A stretch of 64,000 nucleotides of DNA from Pseudomonas turukhanskensis (GTDB lineage Bacteria; Pseudomonadota; Gammaproteobacteria; Pseudomonadales; Pseudomonadaceae): NCBI RefSeq assembly GCF_027922365.1, contig NZ_BSFN01000005.1, positions 186,001-250,000 on the forward strand. The letters run 5' to 3'. This document shows, one piece after another, positions 11,854 through 20,918 of this stretch. Position 1 is the stretch's first letter; every line of letters starts with the position of its first letter. Under the pieces are notes generated by a model that saw only the letters and a list, made by a program, of their open reading frames with translations, had not been told where the DNA came from and ran no database searches. The position numbers and the translations under genes are program-made.

Positions 11854-13064
11854 CAGCCAGTCACCCTTTCCGGAACCGGTTTGGTCTTCTCAAGCTTGGT
11901 GTAGAACGGCATGAGGATGAAGTATGCGAAGTACAAGAAGGTGCAGATACGCGACACCAGCGTACGCTCGTCGGTAGGCGCCAAAACACCCAGCACGCCA
12001 AGAATCACGAAGGAGACGCAGAACACTGCCAACCAAACTTTGCTCATCCAGCCTTTGTAGAGCATGGATTTGACCGGACTACGGTCGAGCCAAGGCAGCA
12101 CGAACAGTACGGCGATAGCAGCACCCATGGCGATTACGCCGAGCAATTTATCCGGTACAGCACGCAGAATTGCGTAGAACGGAGTGAAGTACCAGACCGG
12201 AGCGATGTGCTCTGGGGTCTTGAAGGAGTTCGCTACTTCGAAGTTCGGCTTCTCGAGGAAATAACCACCCATCTCCGGGAAGAAGAAGATGATCGAACAG
12301 AAGATGAACAGGAACACCACCACGCCAACGATATCTTTAACGGTGTAGTACGGGTGGAAAGCAATGCCGTCCAACGGTACGCCGTTTTCGTCTTTGAACT
12401 TCTTGATGTCCACGCCTTGCGGGTTGTTCGAACCCACTTCGTGCAGCGCCAGAATGTGCAGAACCACCAGGCCCAGAATCACGATTGGCAGGGCAATCAC
12501 GTGCAGGGCGAAGAAGCGGTTCAGGGTGATGCCCGAAATCAGGTAGTCACCACGGATCCACTGAGTCAGGTCGTCGCCGATAACCGGAATGGCACCGAAC
12601 AGCGAGATGATCACCTGGGCGCCCCAGTAGGACATCTGGCCCCACGGCAGCAGGTAACCCATGAAGGCTTCAGCCATCAGCGCCAGGTAGATCAGCATGC
12701 CGAATACCCACACCAGCTCACGCGGCTTCTGGTACGAACCGTAGAGCAAGCCACGGAACATATGCAGATAAACCACGATGAAGAACGCCGAAGCGCCGGT
12801 GGAGTGCATCAGGCGAATGATCCAGCCGTATTCCACATCACGCATGATGTATTCAACAGAGGCGAACGCCTCTTCGGCGGACGGGGTGTAGCTCATGGTC
12901 AGCCAGACGCCGGTCAGGATCTGATTAACCAGAACCAGCAGGGCCAGGGAGCCAAAGAAGTAGAAGAAGTTGAAGTTCTTCGGTGCGTAATACTTGCTGA
13001 GATGGTCTTCCCACATTTTAGTGGCGGGAAAGCGCGCATCTACCCACTCCATGAATTTGCTCAT
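11853..13064 (-). CDS. petB: Ubiquinol-cytochrome c reductase, cytochrome b
   Basis: Integral-membrane di-haem cytochrome b of the bc1 complex, holding both quinone sites. The 403 residues form about eight membrane helices. Paired histidines for the two haems lie in the second and fourth helices (RLMHSTGASAFFIVVYLHMFRG and RFFALHVIALPIVILGLVVLHI). The quinol-oxidation-site motif appears in the form PEMGG. It is joined to petA upstream and petC downstream by one-base TGATG overlaps, so the three subunits are translated as a unit. Confidence 0.98.
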   Translation of the reverse strand: MSKFMEWVDARFPATKMWEDHLSKYYAPKNFNFFYFFGSLALLVLVNQILTGVWLTMSYTPSAEEAFASVEYIMRDVEYGWIIRLMHSTGASAFFIVVYLHMFRGLLYGSYQKPRELVWVFGMLIYLALMAEAFMGYLLPWGQMSYWGAQVIISLFGAIPVIGDDLTQWIRGDYLISGITLNRFFALHVIALPIVILGLVVLHILALHEVGSNNPQGVDIKKFKDENGVPLDGIAFHPYYTVKDIVGVVVFLFIFCSIIFFFPEMGGYFLEKPNFEVANSFKTPEHIAPVWYFTPFYAILRAVPDKLLGVIAMGAAIAVLFVLPWLDRSPVKSMLYKGWMSKVWLAVFCVSFVILGVLGVLAPTDERTLVSRICTFLYFAYFILMPFYTKLEKTKPVPERVTG

Positions 13065-13657
13065 CAGGCTTTCTCCTGGTCCACACCGATGACAATGACG
13101 TCGTCAGACTCGTAAGAGTGAGGCGGCACTGGCAGATTCAACGGAGCTGGTTGCGATTTATACACACGACCGGCGAGGTCGTAGCGCGAACCGTGGCAAG
13201 GGCAGAAATAGCCACCGACCCATTCAGCGCCCAGGTCGGCCGGAGCTACTTCAGGACGGAAGGACGGCGAGCAACCCAGGTGGGTGCAGATACCGACCAG
13301 CACCAGAATCTCTGGTTTGATCGAGCGCACAGTCTTGTCGACATATTCGGGCTGTACGGAAGCTTTCGACTCCGGGTCAGACATCCGATCGTGGATCTTG
13401 GTCAGGTTGCCCAGAATTTCTTCTGTCCGGCGAACGATAAACACCGGCTGGCCGCGCCATTCAGCAATCATCTGCTGACCTGGTTCGACTTTGCTGACAT
13501 TCACCTTCACCGCGGCACCAGCGGCCTTGGCCTTGGCACTCGGGAACCATGACCCCACGAACGGGACCGCAGCACCCACCGCTCCTGCAGCACCTACCAC
13601 CGAAGTGGCTGCTACAAGGAAGCGACGCCGGCCTGCATTCACGCCGTCATTGCTCAT
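13064..13657 (-). CDS. petA: Ubiquinol-cytochrome c reductase, Rieske iron-sulfur subunit
   Basis: Rieske [2Fe-2S] protein that accepts the first electron from ubiquinol. The 197 residues begin with a twin-arginine-type signal-anchor (NAGRRRFLVAATSVVGAAGA). The cluster ligands sit in CTHLGC (Cys124, His126, with the disulfide Cys129) and CPCHGS (Cys152, the disulfide Cys154, His155). The first gene of petABC; the region upstream (13658-13857) is AT-richer than its surroundings and probably contains the promoter, but I could not pick convincing boxes. Confidence 0.98.
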   Translation of the reverse strand: MSNDGVNAGRRRFLVAATSVVGAAGAVGAAVPFVGSWFPSAKAKAAGAAVKVNVSKVEPGQQMIAEWRGQPVFIVRRTEEILGNLTKIHDRMSDPESKASVQPEYVDKTVRSIKPEILVLVGICTHLGCSPSFRPEVAPADLGAEWVGGYFCPCHGSRYDLAGRVYKSQPAPLNLPVPPHSYESDDVIVIGVDQEKA

Positions 13658-13856
13658 TCAGTCGTCTCCCATCAGCTTTGTGGCCTGTTTTTCAGGCGTC
13701 TACTAAGTAAAATTCAAGCCGCGCAAAAAATTTGCCAAATGGTAAAGAAAAGCCCCATATCTGACAAGGCAATTACTGGATACAAAATGGCTGAAAGCCT
13801 TGTCCGACGCGGCGTTTACGCGTGCGGCAAGTTGTCGCAATCAATACTTTCGCCCA

Positions 13857-13895
13857 TAAAAAACGCCCAGTTCCTTTGGGAAACTGGGCGTCTTT
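13857..13895 (-). terminator. Rho-independent terminator after rpsI
   Basis: A 10-base stem (ACGCCCAGTT, 13863-13872 with 13882-13891) is followed on the minus strand by a T-run. It lies 18 bases after the rpsI stop and closes the rplM-rpsI operon. Confidence 0.88.
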
Positions 13896-13909
13896 GAACG
13901 AAGTGCGAA

Positions 13910-14302
13910 TTAACGCTTCGAGTACTGCGGACGCTTACGCGCTTTACGCAGACCGACTTTCTTACGTTCAACTTCACGGGCGTCACGAGTGACGTAACCA
14001 GCTTTGCGCAGAGCAGGACGCAGAGCTTCATCATAGTCCATCAGAGCACGAGTGATACCGTGACGGATCGCGCCAGCTTGACCGCTGACACCACCACCCA
14101 GAACGGTGACGTAGATGTCGAACTTCTCGACAGTCTCAGTCAGCTCCAGCGGCTGGCGAACTACCATGCGGGCAGTTTCGCGACCGAAGAAGTTTTCCAG
14201 GGTGCGGTTGTTGATGGAGATCTTGCCAGTGCCTGCACGCAGGAAAACGCGAGCGGTTGCAGTCTTGCGACGGCCAGTGCCGTAATTTTGAGTCGCCGAC
14301 AT
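13910..14302 (-). CDS. rpsI: 30S ribosomal protein S9
   Basis: Small-subunit protein whose C-terminal tail reaches the P-site tRNA. The 130 residues show [37 protein letters not shown] and the universal basic end [14 protein letters not shown]. Full length, 14 bases downstream of rplM. Confidence 0.99.
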   Translation of the reverse strand: MSATQNYGTGRRKTATARVFLRAGTGKISINNRTLENFFGRETARMVVRQPLELTETVEKFDIYVTVLGGGVSGQAGAIRHGITRALMDYDEALRPALRKAGYVTRDAREVERKKVGLRKARKRPQYSKR

Positions 14303-14316
14303 AATGAACTATTCCG

Positions 14317-14745
14317 TTAAATCTTCAGTTCTTGGGGCTGCTGAGCAGTGTGAGGGTGAGCAGCGCCCGCGTACACTTTCAGCTTACGGTACATGTCGCG
14401 ACCCAGCGGGTTCTTAGGCAGCATGCCCTTAACCGCGGTCTCGATCACACGCTCAGGCGCCTTGGCGATCAGCTTTTCGAAGTTGATCGATTTGATGCCA
14501 CCCGGGAAACCGGAGTGAGAGTAGTACATTTTGTCGGTGGTCTTAGCGCCGGTTACACGTACTTGCTCAGCGTTGATAACGACGATGTAGTCGCCGGTGT
14601 CAACGTGAGGGGTGTATTCAGCTTTGTGCTTGCCACGCAGACGGCTAGCGATTTCTGTGGCCAGACGACCCAGAGTCTGACCTGCAGCGTCGACGACGAA
14701 CCAGTCGCGCTTAACAGTTTCCGGTTTAGCAGTAAAAGTTTTCAT
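14317..14745 (-). CDS. rplM: 50S ribosomal protein L13
   Basis: Early-assembly large-subunit protein. The 142 residues include [19 protein letters not shown], the [21 protein letters not shown] strand region and [19 protein letters not shown]. First gene of the rplM-rpsI operon, with a clear promoter 43-71 bases upstream of the start codon. Confidence 0.99.
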   Translation of the reverse strand: MKTFTAKPETVKRDWFVVDAAGQTLGRLATEIASRLRGKHKAEYTPHVDTGDYIVVINAEQVRVTGAKTTDKMYYSHSGFPGGIKSINFEKLIAKAPERVIETAVKGMLPKNPLGRDMYRKLKVYAGAAHPHTAQQPQELKI

Positions 14746-14787
14746 TCTTTAATAGCCTCAGGGGCCGCCCTGAAAATAAGACGGCGG

Positions 14788-14816
14788 ATCTTACTGAATA
14801 GTGCGCGCTTTGACAA
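14788..14816 (-). promoter_or_regulatory. rplM-rpsI promoter
   Basis: On the minus strand TTGTCA (14811-14816) and TAAGAT (14788-14793) are separated by exactly 17 bases, a strong sigma-70 promoter. It leaves a leader of about 35 bases before the rplM ATG. Confidence 0.75.
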
Positions 14817-14982
14817 GCAAAGGCAGCCAGAGACGGACGCTATCGGGGGCTCGGGTCATCACGTCCGTACGGCGAGTTTCAGCAGGCTTGGCATCCCCCG
14901 CTGAAAACAGCTGCGGAATTATGCCGATTGCAGGAAAAATATCAACCTGATTTGATGGCACTTTTTGCACGAGGAGAAATTC

Positions 14983-16020
14983 ATGCAGTTTCGCAAGCTC
15001 GGCCGCACCGATCTCGACGTCAGCGCTATCTGCCTGGGCACCATGACCTGGGGCGAGCAGAACACGCAGGACGAGGCCTTCGAACAGATCGATATGGCAC
15101 GCGCCGCCGGCGTGAACTTTATTGATACCGCTGAAATGTACCCGGTGCCGCCGCGTGCCGAGACGTACAGCCGCACCGAACAAATCATCGGCAACTACTT
15201 CAAAGCCCGCGGCAATCGCGGCGACTGGATCCTGGCCAGCAAGATCGCCGGCCCCGGCAATGGCATCGATTACATCCGCGACGGCCAGCTCAAACACAAC
15301 CGAACGCACATCGTTGCGGCGGTGGATGCCAGCCTGAAACGCCTGCAAACGGACTATATCGACCTGTACCAATTGCACTGGCCCGAGCGCAGCACCAACT
15401 TTTTTGGCCAGCTCGGCTACCAACATAAAGAACAGGACTTCACCCCCATCGCCGAAATCCTCGAAGCGCTGGATGAGCAAGTGAAAGCCGGCAAGATCCG
15501 TCACGTCGGTCTGTCCAATGAAACCCCGTGGGGCACCATGCAGTTTCTGCAGCAGGCCGAACAACTCGGGCTGCCCCGCCCGGTCTCCATCCAGAACCCC
15601 TATAATCTGCTCAACCGCACCTTCGAGGTCGGCCTGGCAGAAGTAGCCATTCGCGAGCAGTGCGGCCTGCTGGCTTACTCGCCGATGGCCTTCGGCATGC
15701 TCTCTGGCAAATATGAAGGCGGGGCACGCCCGGCCAATGCGCGTATCAGCCTGTTCAGCCGCTTTACCCGCTATACCAACCCACAGGCGGAAGCGGCGTG
15801 TTCACGTTATGTCGCACTGGCCCGCGAGAACGGCCTGGATCCGGCGCAGATGGCGCTGGCATTCGTCACCGCTCGCCCTTTTGTCACCAGCAATATCATT
15901 GGCGCGACGAGCACCGAGCAGCTGAAAAGCAACCTAGCCAGCGCGGAACTCACGCTAAGCTTGGAGCTGCTTGAGCAAATAGACGCCATCCACAAAGCCC
16001 AGCCAAACCCCGCGCCCTAA
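14983..16020 (+). CDS. NADP(H)-dependent aldo/keto reductase (Tas family)
   Basis: Aldo/keto reductase with the beta/alpha barrel fold, closest in character to E. coli Tas. The start at 14983 (345 residues, MQFRKLGRTDLDVSAICLGT) is set by a GAGGAG ribosome-binding site 7 bases upstream; an in-frame TTG at 14965 lies ahead of that site. Catalytic residues are visible: Asp and Tyr in DTAEMYPVPP, Lys in ILASKIAGP and His in YQLHWPERS. The PVPP and long loop (about residues 52-60 and 115-140) are typical of Tas. The substrate is unknown. It stands alone, ending in a shared terminator. Confidence 0.9.
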   Translation: MQFRKLGRTDLDVSAICLGTMTWGEQNTQDEAFEQIDMARAAGVNFIDTAEMYPVPPRAETYSRTEQIIGNYFKARGNRGDWILASKIAGPGNGIDYIRDGQLKHNRTHIVAAVDASLKRLQTDYIDLYQLHWPERSTNFFGQLGYQHKEQDFTPIAEILEALDEQVKAGKIRHVGLSNETPWGTMQFLQQAEQLGLPRPVSIQNPYNLLNRTFEVGLAEVAIREQCGLLAYSPMAFGMLSGKYEGGARPANARISLFSRFTRYTNPQAEAACSRYVALARENGLDPAQMALAFVTARPFVTSNIIGATSTEQLKSNLASAELTLSLELLEQIDAIHKAQPNPAP

Positions 16021-16030
16021 CGGGCACTTC

Positions 16031-16069
16031 AAATAAAAAAGCCCGGCACTTGGCCGGGCTTTTTTATTT
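16031..16069. terminator. Bidirectional terminator between aldo/keto reductase and acyl-CoA dehydrogenase
   Basis: A perfect 17-base inverted repeat (core GCCCGGC / GCCGGGC, loop ACTTG) with A- and T-runs on both sides, between two convergent genes. Confidence 0.92.
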
Positions 16070-16082
16070 CAGTACAGGGCCA

Positions 16083-17219
16083 TTACAGCGCCCGCGAGAT
16101 GATCTCTTTCATGATCTCGTTAGTACCGGCATAGATGCGCTGCACCCGCGCATCCGCCCAGGAGCGTGCCACCGGGTACTCCCACATATAGCCGTAACCG
16201 CCATGCAACTGCACGCACTCGTCGAGCACTTTGCATTGCAGATCAGTCGTCCAGTACTTGCACATGGCGGCGGTCGGCACATCCAGCTTGCCTTGCAGAT
16301 GTTGCTCCAGGCAGCGGTCGACAAATACGCGCCCTACCTGAACTTCAGTGGCAATTTCCGCCAGCTTGAAGCGCGTGTTCTGGAATTCACTGATGGCTTT
16401 GCCGAAGGCCTTGCGCTCGCGGGTGTAGTCCAGCGTCCATTTCAGCGCCGCTTCGGCATTGGCCAGCGCGCCCAACGCGACAGTAAGGCGCTCCTGCGGC
16501 AGTTCCTGCATCAGATAAGCGAAGCCTTGGCCAGCCTGGCCGAGCAGGTTTTCCTTGGGAATGCGCACATCTTGGAAGAACAACTCGGAAGTGTCCTGCG
16601 CTTTCATGCCGACTTTCTCCAGGCGCTTGCCTTTGGCAAAGCCCGGCGTGCCCGCCTCCACCAGAAACAGGCTGGTGCCTTTGGCGCCCGCTTTGGGGTC
16701 GGTCTTGGCCACCACGATGACCAGGTCGGCCAGGAAGCCATTGGTGATAAAGGTCTTGGAGCCGTTCAGCACGTACTCGTCGCCATCCAGCACAGCGGTG
16801 GTCTTCACCCCTTGCAGGTCGGAACCGGCGCCCGGCTCGGTCATGGCGATGGCGCTGACCATCTCGCCCGACACCAGCTTGGGCAGGTACTTGAGTTTCA
16901 GCTGCTCGGAGCCGTAATGCAGGATGTACGGCGCCACGATGTCGGAGTGCAGCGAGAAGCCAATACCACTCAGACCCAGGCGACTGATCTCTTCGATAAC
17001 AACCGCGCTGTAGAGGAAATCGGCCGCCATGCCGCCGTACTCTTCCGGCAGGTGGGAGCAGAGCATGCCGGCCTCACCGGCCTTGTTCCACAGCGTGCGG
17101 TCGATGTGCCCGTCCTTTTCCCACTGATGGTGGTAAGGCACGGCTTCCTGCTCAAGGAACTTGCGCACGCTGTCACGAAACAGCTCGTGGTCGGAGCTGA
17201 ACAGGGTTCTTGGAATCAT
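16083..17219 (-). CDS. Acyl-CoA dehydrogenase
   Basis: FAD-dependent alpha,beta-dehydrogenase of acyl-CoA thioesters, probably in fatty-acid or branched-chain catabolism. I use the ATG at 17219 (378 residues, MIPRTLFSSDHELFRDSV); an ATG four codons earlier is also possible. Family signatures are present: AMTEPGAGSDLQG, LNGSKTFITNG, QLHGGYGYMWEYPVAR. The usual C-terminal catalytic Glu of medium-chain enzymes is replaced by Ala (IYAGTNEI), while a Glu is available in LPQERL. That is the pattern of the isovaleryl-CoA and long-chain types. Divergent from a GlxA-type regulator, which may control it. Confidence 0.9.
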   Translation of the reverse strand: MIPRTLFSSDHELFRDSVRKFLEQEAVPYHHQWEKDGHIDRTLWNKAGEAGMLCSHLPEEYGGMAADFLYSAVVIEEISRLGLSGIGFSLHSDIVAPYILHYGSEQLKLKYLPKLVSGEMVSAIAMTEPGAGSDLQGVKTTAVLDGDEYVLNGSKTFITNGFLADLVIVVAKTDPKAGAKGTSLFLVEAGTPGFAKGKRLEKVGMKAQDTSELFFQDVRIPKENLLGQAGQGFAYLMQELPQERLTVALGALANAEAALKWTLDYTRERKAFGKAISEFQNTRFKLAEIATEVQVGRVFVDRCLEQHLQGKLDVPTAAMCKYWTTDLQCKVLDECVQLHGGYGYMWEYPVARSWADARVQRIYAGTNEIMKEIISRAL

Positions 17220-17368
17220 TGTTATACCCACTGGATACGTCTAAGCCGGGATTGGCAAGACCCCGACTGTAGGACAGTCAAACGTTTCGACACACTGGAC
17301 ACATGCGACAAAAAATAAGACGATCCAGCCACCCCCTGACCACTATCCCCTAATAAGAATAAGCATCC

Positions 17369-18373
17369 ATGCCAACTGCTCAGTCCAGCGCACTCAAGCG
17401 CGTCGCCATTCTGGCCGTCGAAGGCGTGTTCGCCTCCACCCTCATGCAAGCCAAAGATTTTTTCCACATGGCCAGCTTGCGCTATGGCCGCCAGTTGGGG
17501 CTGGGGCTGACACCGGCTTTCGATATCCACTTGGTGAGCCCGGACGGCAAACCCGCACGCAGCTTCAGCGACGTGGTGCTGCCGGTCGAAGGCGGCCTGG
17601 AACCGGCCGATATCATCATCCTGCCGGCCTACTGGGGCGATTTCGACGAGCTAAACCAGCGTTACCCGCAGATTCTCACCTGGCTGCGCAAGCAGCATGC
17701 GGCGGGCAGCGTGATCTGCGGCGAGGCCATGGGCGTGTTCTGGATTGCCCAGGCAGGCCTTCTGGACGGCAAAGAAGCCACCACCTACTGGCGCTTTTTC
17801 CGCGAGTTTGGCGAGCGCTTCCCCAAGGTGCTGCTGAATCAGGAGAAGCACCTTTCGGACGCTGACAACCTTTACAGCGCCGGCGGCACCACCTCGGCGT
17901 GCGATCTTTATCTGTACCTGATCGAGCGTTTTTGCGGCGCCAGCGTGGCCCAGGCCGTGGCGCGCGACATTCTTTACGAAGTGCAGCGCAACTACACACC
18001 TGGCCGCATCGGCTTCGGGGGGCAGAAGCTGCACCAGGACGTGACCATTCTGCAGATTCAGCAATGGCTCGAAGAAAACTTCGCGGAAAAATTCCGCTTT
18101 GAAGACGTTGCCCGCCAACACGGCATGAGCATTCGCAATTTTATGCGGCGTTTTCAGACAGCCACCGGCGACAAACCGCTGCACTACCTGCAACGGTTAC
18201 GGATCGAAACAGCCAAGGGCCTGCTCAGCGCAACGCGTAAAAGTATCAAGACCATCAGCTACGAAGTGGGCTACGACGACGCCAGCTTCTTCGCCCGGTT
18301 GTTCCGTCAGCACACAGAATTGTCGCCCAACCAATACCGGCGCCAGTTCCAGCAAAAGGACAGCCATTCCTAG
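17369..18373 (+). CDS. GlxA-type AraC family transcriptional regulator
   Basis: Transcription factor with an N-terminal DJ-1/PfpI-like (class I glutamine-amidotransferase-fold) domain (about residues 8-190) and a C-terminal AraC double helix-turn-helix (about 230-330: RFEDVARQHGMSIRNFMRRFQ, then TISYEVGYDDASFFARLFRQ). A cysteine occupies the nucleophile-elbow position (VICGEAMGVFW). These regulators usually sense small metabolites such as quaternary amines or acylated compounds; the ligand here is unknown. It is divergent from the acyl-CoA dehydrogenase with about 150 bases between them, suggesting a regulator-target pair. Confidence 0.9.
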   Translation: MPTAQSSALKRVAILAVEGVFASTLMQAKDFFHMASLRYGRQLGLGLTPAFDIHLVSPDGKPARSFSDVVLPVEGGLEPADIIILPAYWGDFDELNQRYPQILTWLRKQHAAGSVICGEAMGVFWIAQAGLLDGKEATTYWRFFREFGERFPKVLLNQEKHLSDADNLYSAGGTTSACDLYLYLIERFCGASVAQAVARDILYEVQRNYTPGRIGFGGQKLHQDVTILQIQQWLEENFAEKFRFEDVARQHGMSIRNFMRRFQTATGDKPLHYLQRLRIETAKGLLSATRKSIKTISYEVGYDDASFFARLFRQHTELSPNQYRRQFQQKDSHS

Positions 18374-18445
18374 GATGGGGGTTGGTCGCCCTGCCCTGCG
18401 ACCTATGATCGGCGTGTGAACCTCTAACAAAAACAGGTACTTGTC

Positions 18446-19411
18446 ATGCGCCCTTTAATTCTTGCCGTGCTTACGCTGTGCAGCCTGGTGGCTGTCGCGG
18501 ACGAACAATGGAAACCCTTCCCCTACGACCAGAGCGGTTATGACTATTCCGGCGACAAGCTGCGCCAGGCCTGGCCACAGCTGACCCGCGGCTTTGGCAG
18601 CGACTACCCGTTCCCCGACGCGGAGTGGGTGATGAAGATGGCCACCACCTACCCCAAAGCGCTGGAAATGACGGTCACCGGCAACACCGGTTTTACCGGC
18701 AAGCCCGAAGAAGCCGAGATTTATGCGCAGAAGCTGCAAAACGTCTGGCGTCTGATGTTCAAAGGCGACTTTGCCCAGGCAAAAAAAGAAGGCCTGGCTC
18801 TCGGCGTTGGCGGGCAGATTCCGGCGATGTTTGCCCAGGTGGTGTACGCCATGTTCCTGGTGCCGAATCAGGATGAAAAACACCGCTTGCTGGAAGAAGT
18901 GATCGACTACACCGACAAGGCCGGCGAACTGGTGCAAGCCGATACCGTGGCGCAGTTCGGCCGCGTGTACGCCAAGGCGCGCCTGGGTGAAGAACTCTCG
19001 GTGCCAGTGGTGCTAAACCGCGGTTACACCAACCAGATCCCGAAAGAACTGGATGCCCTGCTGGCCAAACAGCCCCAGCAACCCTTTGCCCTGGCGCTCT
19101 ACGGCGGCTATGAGGCTGGAGTGATTCGCAAGGTAGGCAAGTTGGTGGGCAGCATGACCTACGGCGTCAGCGCCGACAAAATGGAAGGCTACTTCGCCCG
19201 CTCCTTCAAGCAGTCGAGCAATCTCCCCATTGGCCATTACGAATACGCCAACGCGCTGGGTTATGTGTACGGCGATGATGAAGAAGCCAAGGTGGTTCAA
19301 CACCTGAAAGAAGCCGTGGCGATCAAGCCAATCAACGCCATGGAAGCGTTGGAAGTGGCGCATGCCAAAGAGCTACTCAAGGAGCATGAGCAGAAGGTGG
19401 CGCAGAACTAG
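18446..19411 (+). CDS. Secreted protein of unknown function
   Basis: I do not recognise a named family. The 321 residues start with a cleavable signal peptide (MRPLILAVLTLCSLVAVADE, cut near residue 18). The rest is acidic/mixed and helix-rich, with A/K/E-rich segments that look TPR-like (KLQNVWRLMFKGDFAQAKKEGLALG; EYANALGYVYGDDEEAKVVQHLKEAVAIKP). No cysteines suggest disulfides or lipidation in the mature part. A homolog stands between the GlxA-type regulator and zapE in P. aeruginosa as far as I recall, so it is conserved in the genus. Periplasmic location is an inference. Confidence 0.8.
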   Translation: MRPLILAVLTLCSLVAVADEQWKPFPYDQSGYDYSGDKLRQAWPQLTRGFGSDYPFPDAEWVMKMATTYPKALEMTVTGNTGFTGKPEEAEIYAQKLQNVWRLMFKGDFAQAKKEGLALGVGGQIPAMFAQVVYAMFLVPNQDEKHRLLEEVIDYTDKAGELVQADTVAQFGRVYAKARLGEELSVPVVLNRGYTNQIPKELDALLAKQPQQPFALALYGGYEAGVIRKVGKLVGSMTYGVSADKMEGYFARSFKQSSNLPIGHYEYANALGYVYGDDEEAKVVQHLKEAVAIKPINAMEALEVAHAKELLKEHEQKVAQN

Positions 19412-19427
19412 CGCTTTAGCCCAACTA

Positions 19428-19525
19428 TCGTCATTCCCGCGAAGGCGGGAATTCAGAGTTTCGGATCGGACGCCTTTGCACGCCTCCTGCGAGATTCTCG
19501 ATCCCCGCCTTCGCGGGGACGACGA
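19428..19525. repeat. 98-bp dispersed element with 25-bp inverted termini
   Basis: The two ends (19428-19452 and 19501-19525) are inverted repeats matching at 22 of 25 bases. Each end is itself nearly palindromic around CCCGCGAAGGCGGG. The start TCGTCATTCCCGCGAAGG is the well-known intergenic repeat seen in many proteobacteria. It lies 17 bases after the secreted-protein gene. Too short to code for anything; probably a non-autonomous miniature element or REP-like pair. Confidence 0.85.
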
Positions 19526-19550
19526 AGTGGGGTTGAGACTCTGCTTGCAT

Positions 19551-19583
19551 AAAAAAGGCTGCCTATTGGCAGCCTTTTATTTT
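19551..19583. terminator. Terminator between secreted-protein gene and zapE
   Basis: AAAAAAGGCTGCC-TATT-GGCAGCCTTTTATTTT: a 9-base stem with A- and T-runs, between convergent genes. Confidence 0.85.
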
Positions 19584-19591
19584 CGAATCCC

Positions 19592-20686
19592 TTACGGCTT
19601 ATGCGCCCGCGAAAGGAACTCGTGAGATTGCATTTCCAACAACCGACTCAACGTGCGCTGGAACTCGAAATTCAACCGCCCGCCGGTATACAGGTCTTTC
19701 AACTCCACCGCCGCCGAAATGATCAGCTTGACGTTGCGGTCGTAGAACTCGTCCACCAAGTTGATAAAGCGGCGCGCCAGATCGTCTTCGTTGACGCCCA
19801 TCTGCTCGACATTGGAAATCAAAATGGCGTGGAAAATCTTCGCAAGCTCAATGTAGTCGTTCTGACTGCGCGGCCCGTCGCACAGCTCACGAAATTCAAA
19901 CCAGGCCACGTCGTCGCACACTTTGCGCGCGGTAATGCCACGGTTTTCGATCATCAGCACTTCATTGACCTGCGCTTTCACGCAGTCCGGCACCAGGCTG
20001 ACAAAGCTTTTGTTCAGGCTGGTTTCCGCGCCTTCGTTAAGCGGCCAGTAATACAGCTCTGCCTGCTCCAAGGCCCGCAGGCGGTAGTCAACGCCGCTGT
20101 CGACGTTGACGATCACGGTGTGTTCTTTGAGCAGCGCAATCGCCGGCAAAAAGCGGGCGCGTTGCAAGCCGTCCTTATACAAACCGTCCGGCACGATATT
20201 GGACGTTGCCACCAGGCTCACGCCGTTCTTGAAGAGTTCTTCGAGCAGGGTCGCCAGAATCATCGCGTCGGTAATGTCGGACACGAAAAATTCGTCGAAG
20301 CAGATCACCCGGGTTTCGGCGGCATAGCGCTTGGCGATGGCTTGCAGGGGGTTCTTTTCGCCGCTCAAGGTGGTCAGGTCTTCGTGCACACGCTTCATGA
20401 AACGGTGGAAGTGGGTGCGGGTCTTTTCCTTGAAAGGCAGCGCTTCAAAGAAGGTATCGACCAGGTAGGTCTTGCCACGACCCACGCCGCCCCAGAAATA
20501 CAGGCCCTTAACCGGGTCGTGGTGCTTTTTGCCCAGCAGTTTGCCGAACAGCCCAGGCTTGTTGTCGCCGGCGGCAATCAGGTCGTCGTAGAGGCGCTGC
20601 AGATGGCGCACCGCAGTTTCCTGCGCGGCGTCATGGAAGAAGTCGGGACGTTTGAGGTCCGCCTGGTATCGCTCGAGGGGCGTCAT
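19592..20686 (-). CDS. zapE: Cell division ATPase ZapE (AFG1 family)
   Basis: AAA-type ATPase of the AFG1/LACE1 family; in E. coli ZapE associates with FtsZ and matters under low oxygen or heat. The 364 residues contain the Walker A motif GGVGRGKTYLVD (about residues 66-77), Walker B-like ICFDEFFVSDI, and the sensor region VATSNIVPDGLYKDGLQR typical of AFG1 proteins. It stands between a terminator and the trpS end, reading away from trpS with about 230 bases of gap. Confidence 0.95.
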   Translation of the reverse strand: MTPLERYQADLKRPDFFHDAAQETAVRHLQRLYDDLIAAGDNKPGLFGKLLGKKHHDPVKGLYFWGGVGRGKTYLVDTFFEALPFKEKTRTHFHRFMKRVHEDLTTLSGEKNPLQAIAKRYAAETRVICFDEFFVSDITDAMILATLLEELFKNGVSLVATSNIVPDGLYKDGLQRARFLPAIALLKEHTVIVNVDSGVDYRLRALEQAELYYWPLNEGAETSLNKSFVSLVPDCVKAQVNEVLMIENRGITARKVCDDVAWFEFRELCDGPRSQNDYIELAKIFHAILISNVEQMGVNEDDLARRFINLVDEFYDRNVKLIISAAVELKDLYTGGRLNFEFQRTLSRLLEMQSHEFLSRAHKP

Positions 20687-20843
20687 CGCGTAATGCTCTC
20701 AACTATTTACTAGCTCGCGACCGGCCCAGTGGCGGGCATCGCGAGGCATGTGATGGGCAGGTAACGAGTAAACAGTACCCAGGGTCTGCGTCTTGCCGAC
20801 GCGCTGCGTTTGGCGCGTGGTGGGTCTGGCATGCCCAGACAGC

Positions 20844-20878
20844 AAAAACGGGGTCGTCACTTTAGCGGCGACCCCGTT
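20844..20878 (-). terminator. Rho-independent terminator after trpS
   Basis: AACGGGGTCG (20847-20856) pairs with CGACCCCGTT (20869-20878), and the minus strand continues into TTTTTG. Two more short inverted repeats occur nearby (20824-20840 and 20888-20909). The 232-base gap between zapE and trpS otherwise shows no gene. Confidence 0.75.
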
Positions 20879-20918
20879 GCTTGGCAATCGGCCAGCCGCA
20901 CCGGCTGGCCACTGCGCC

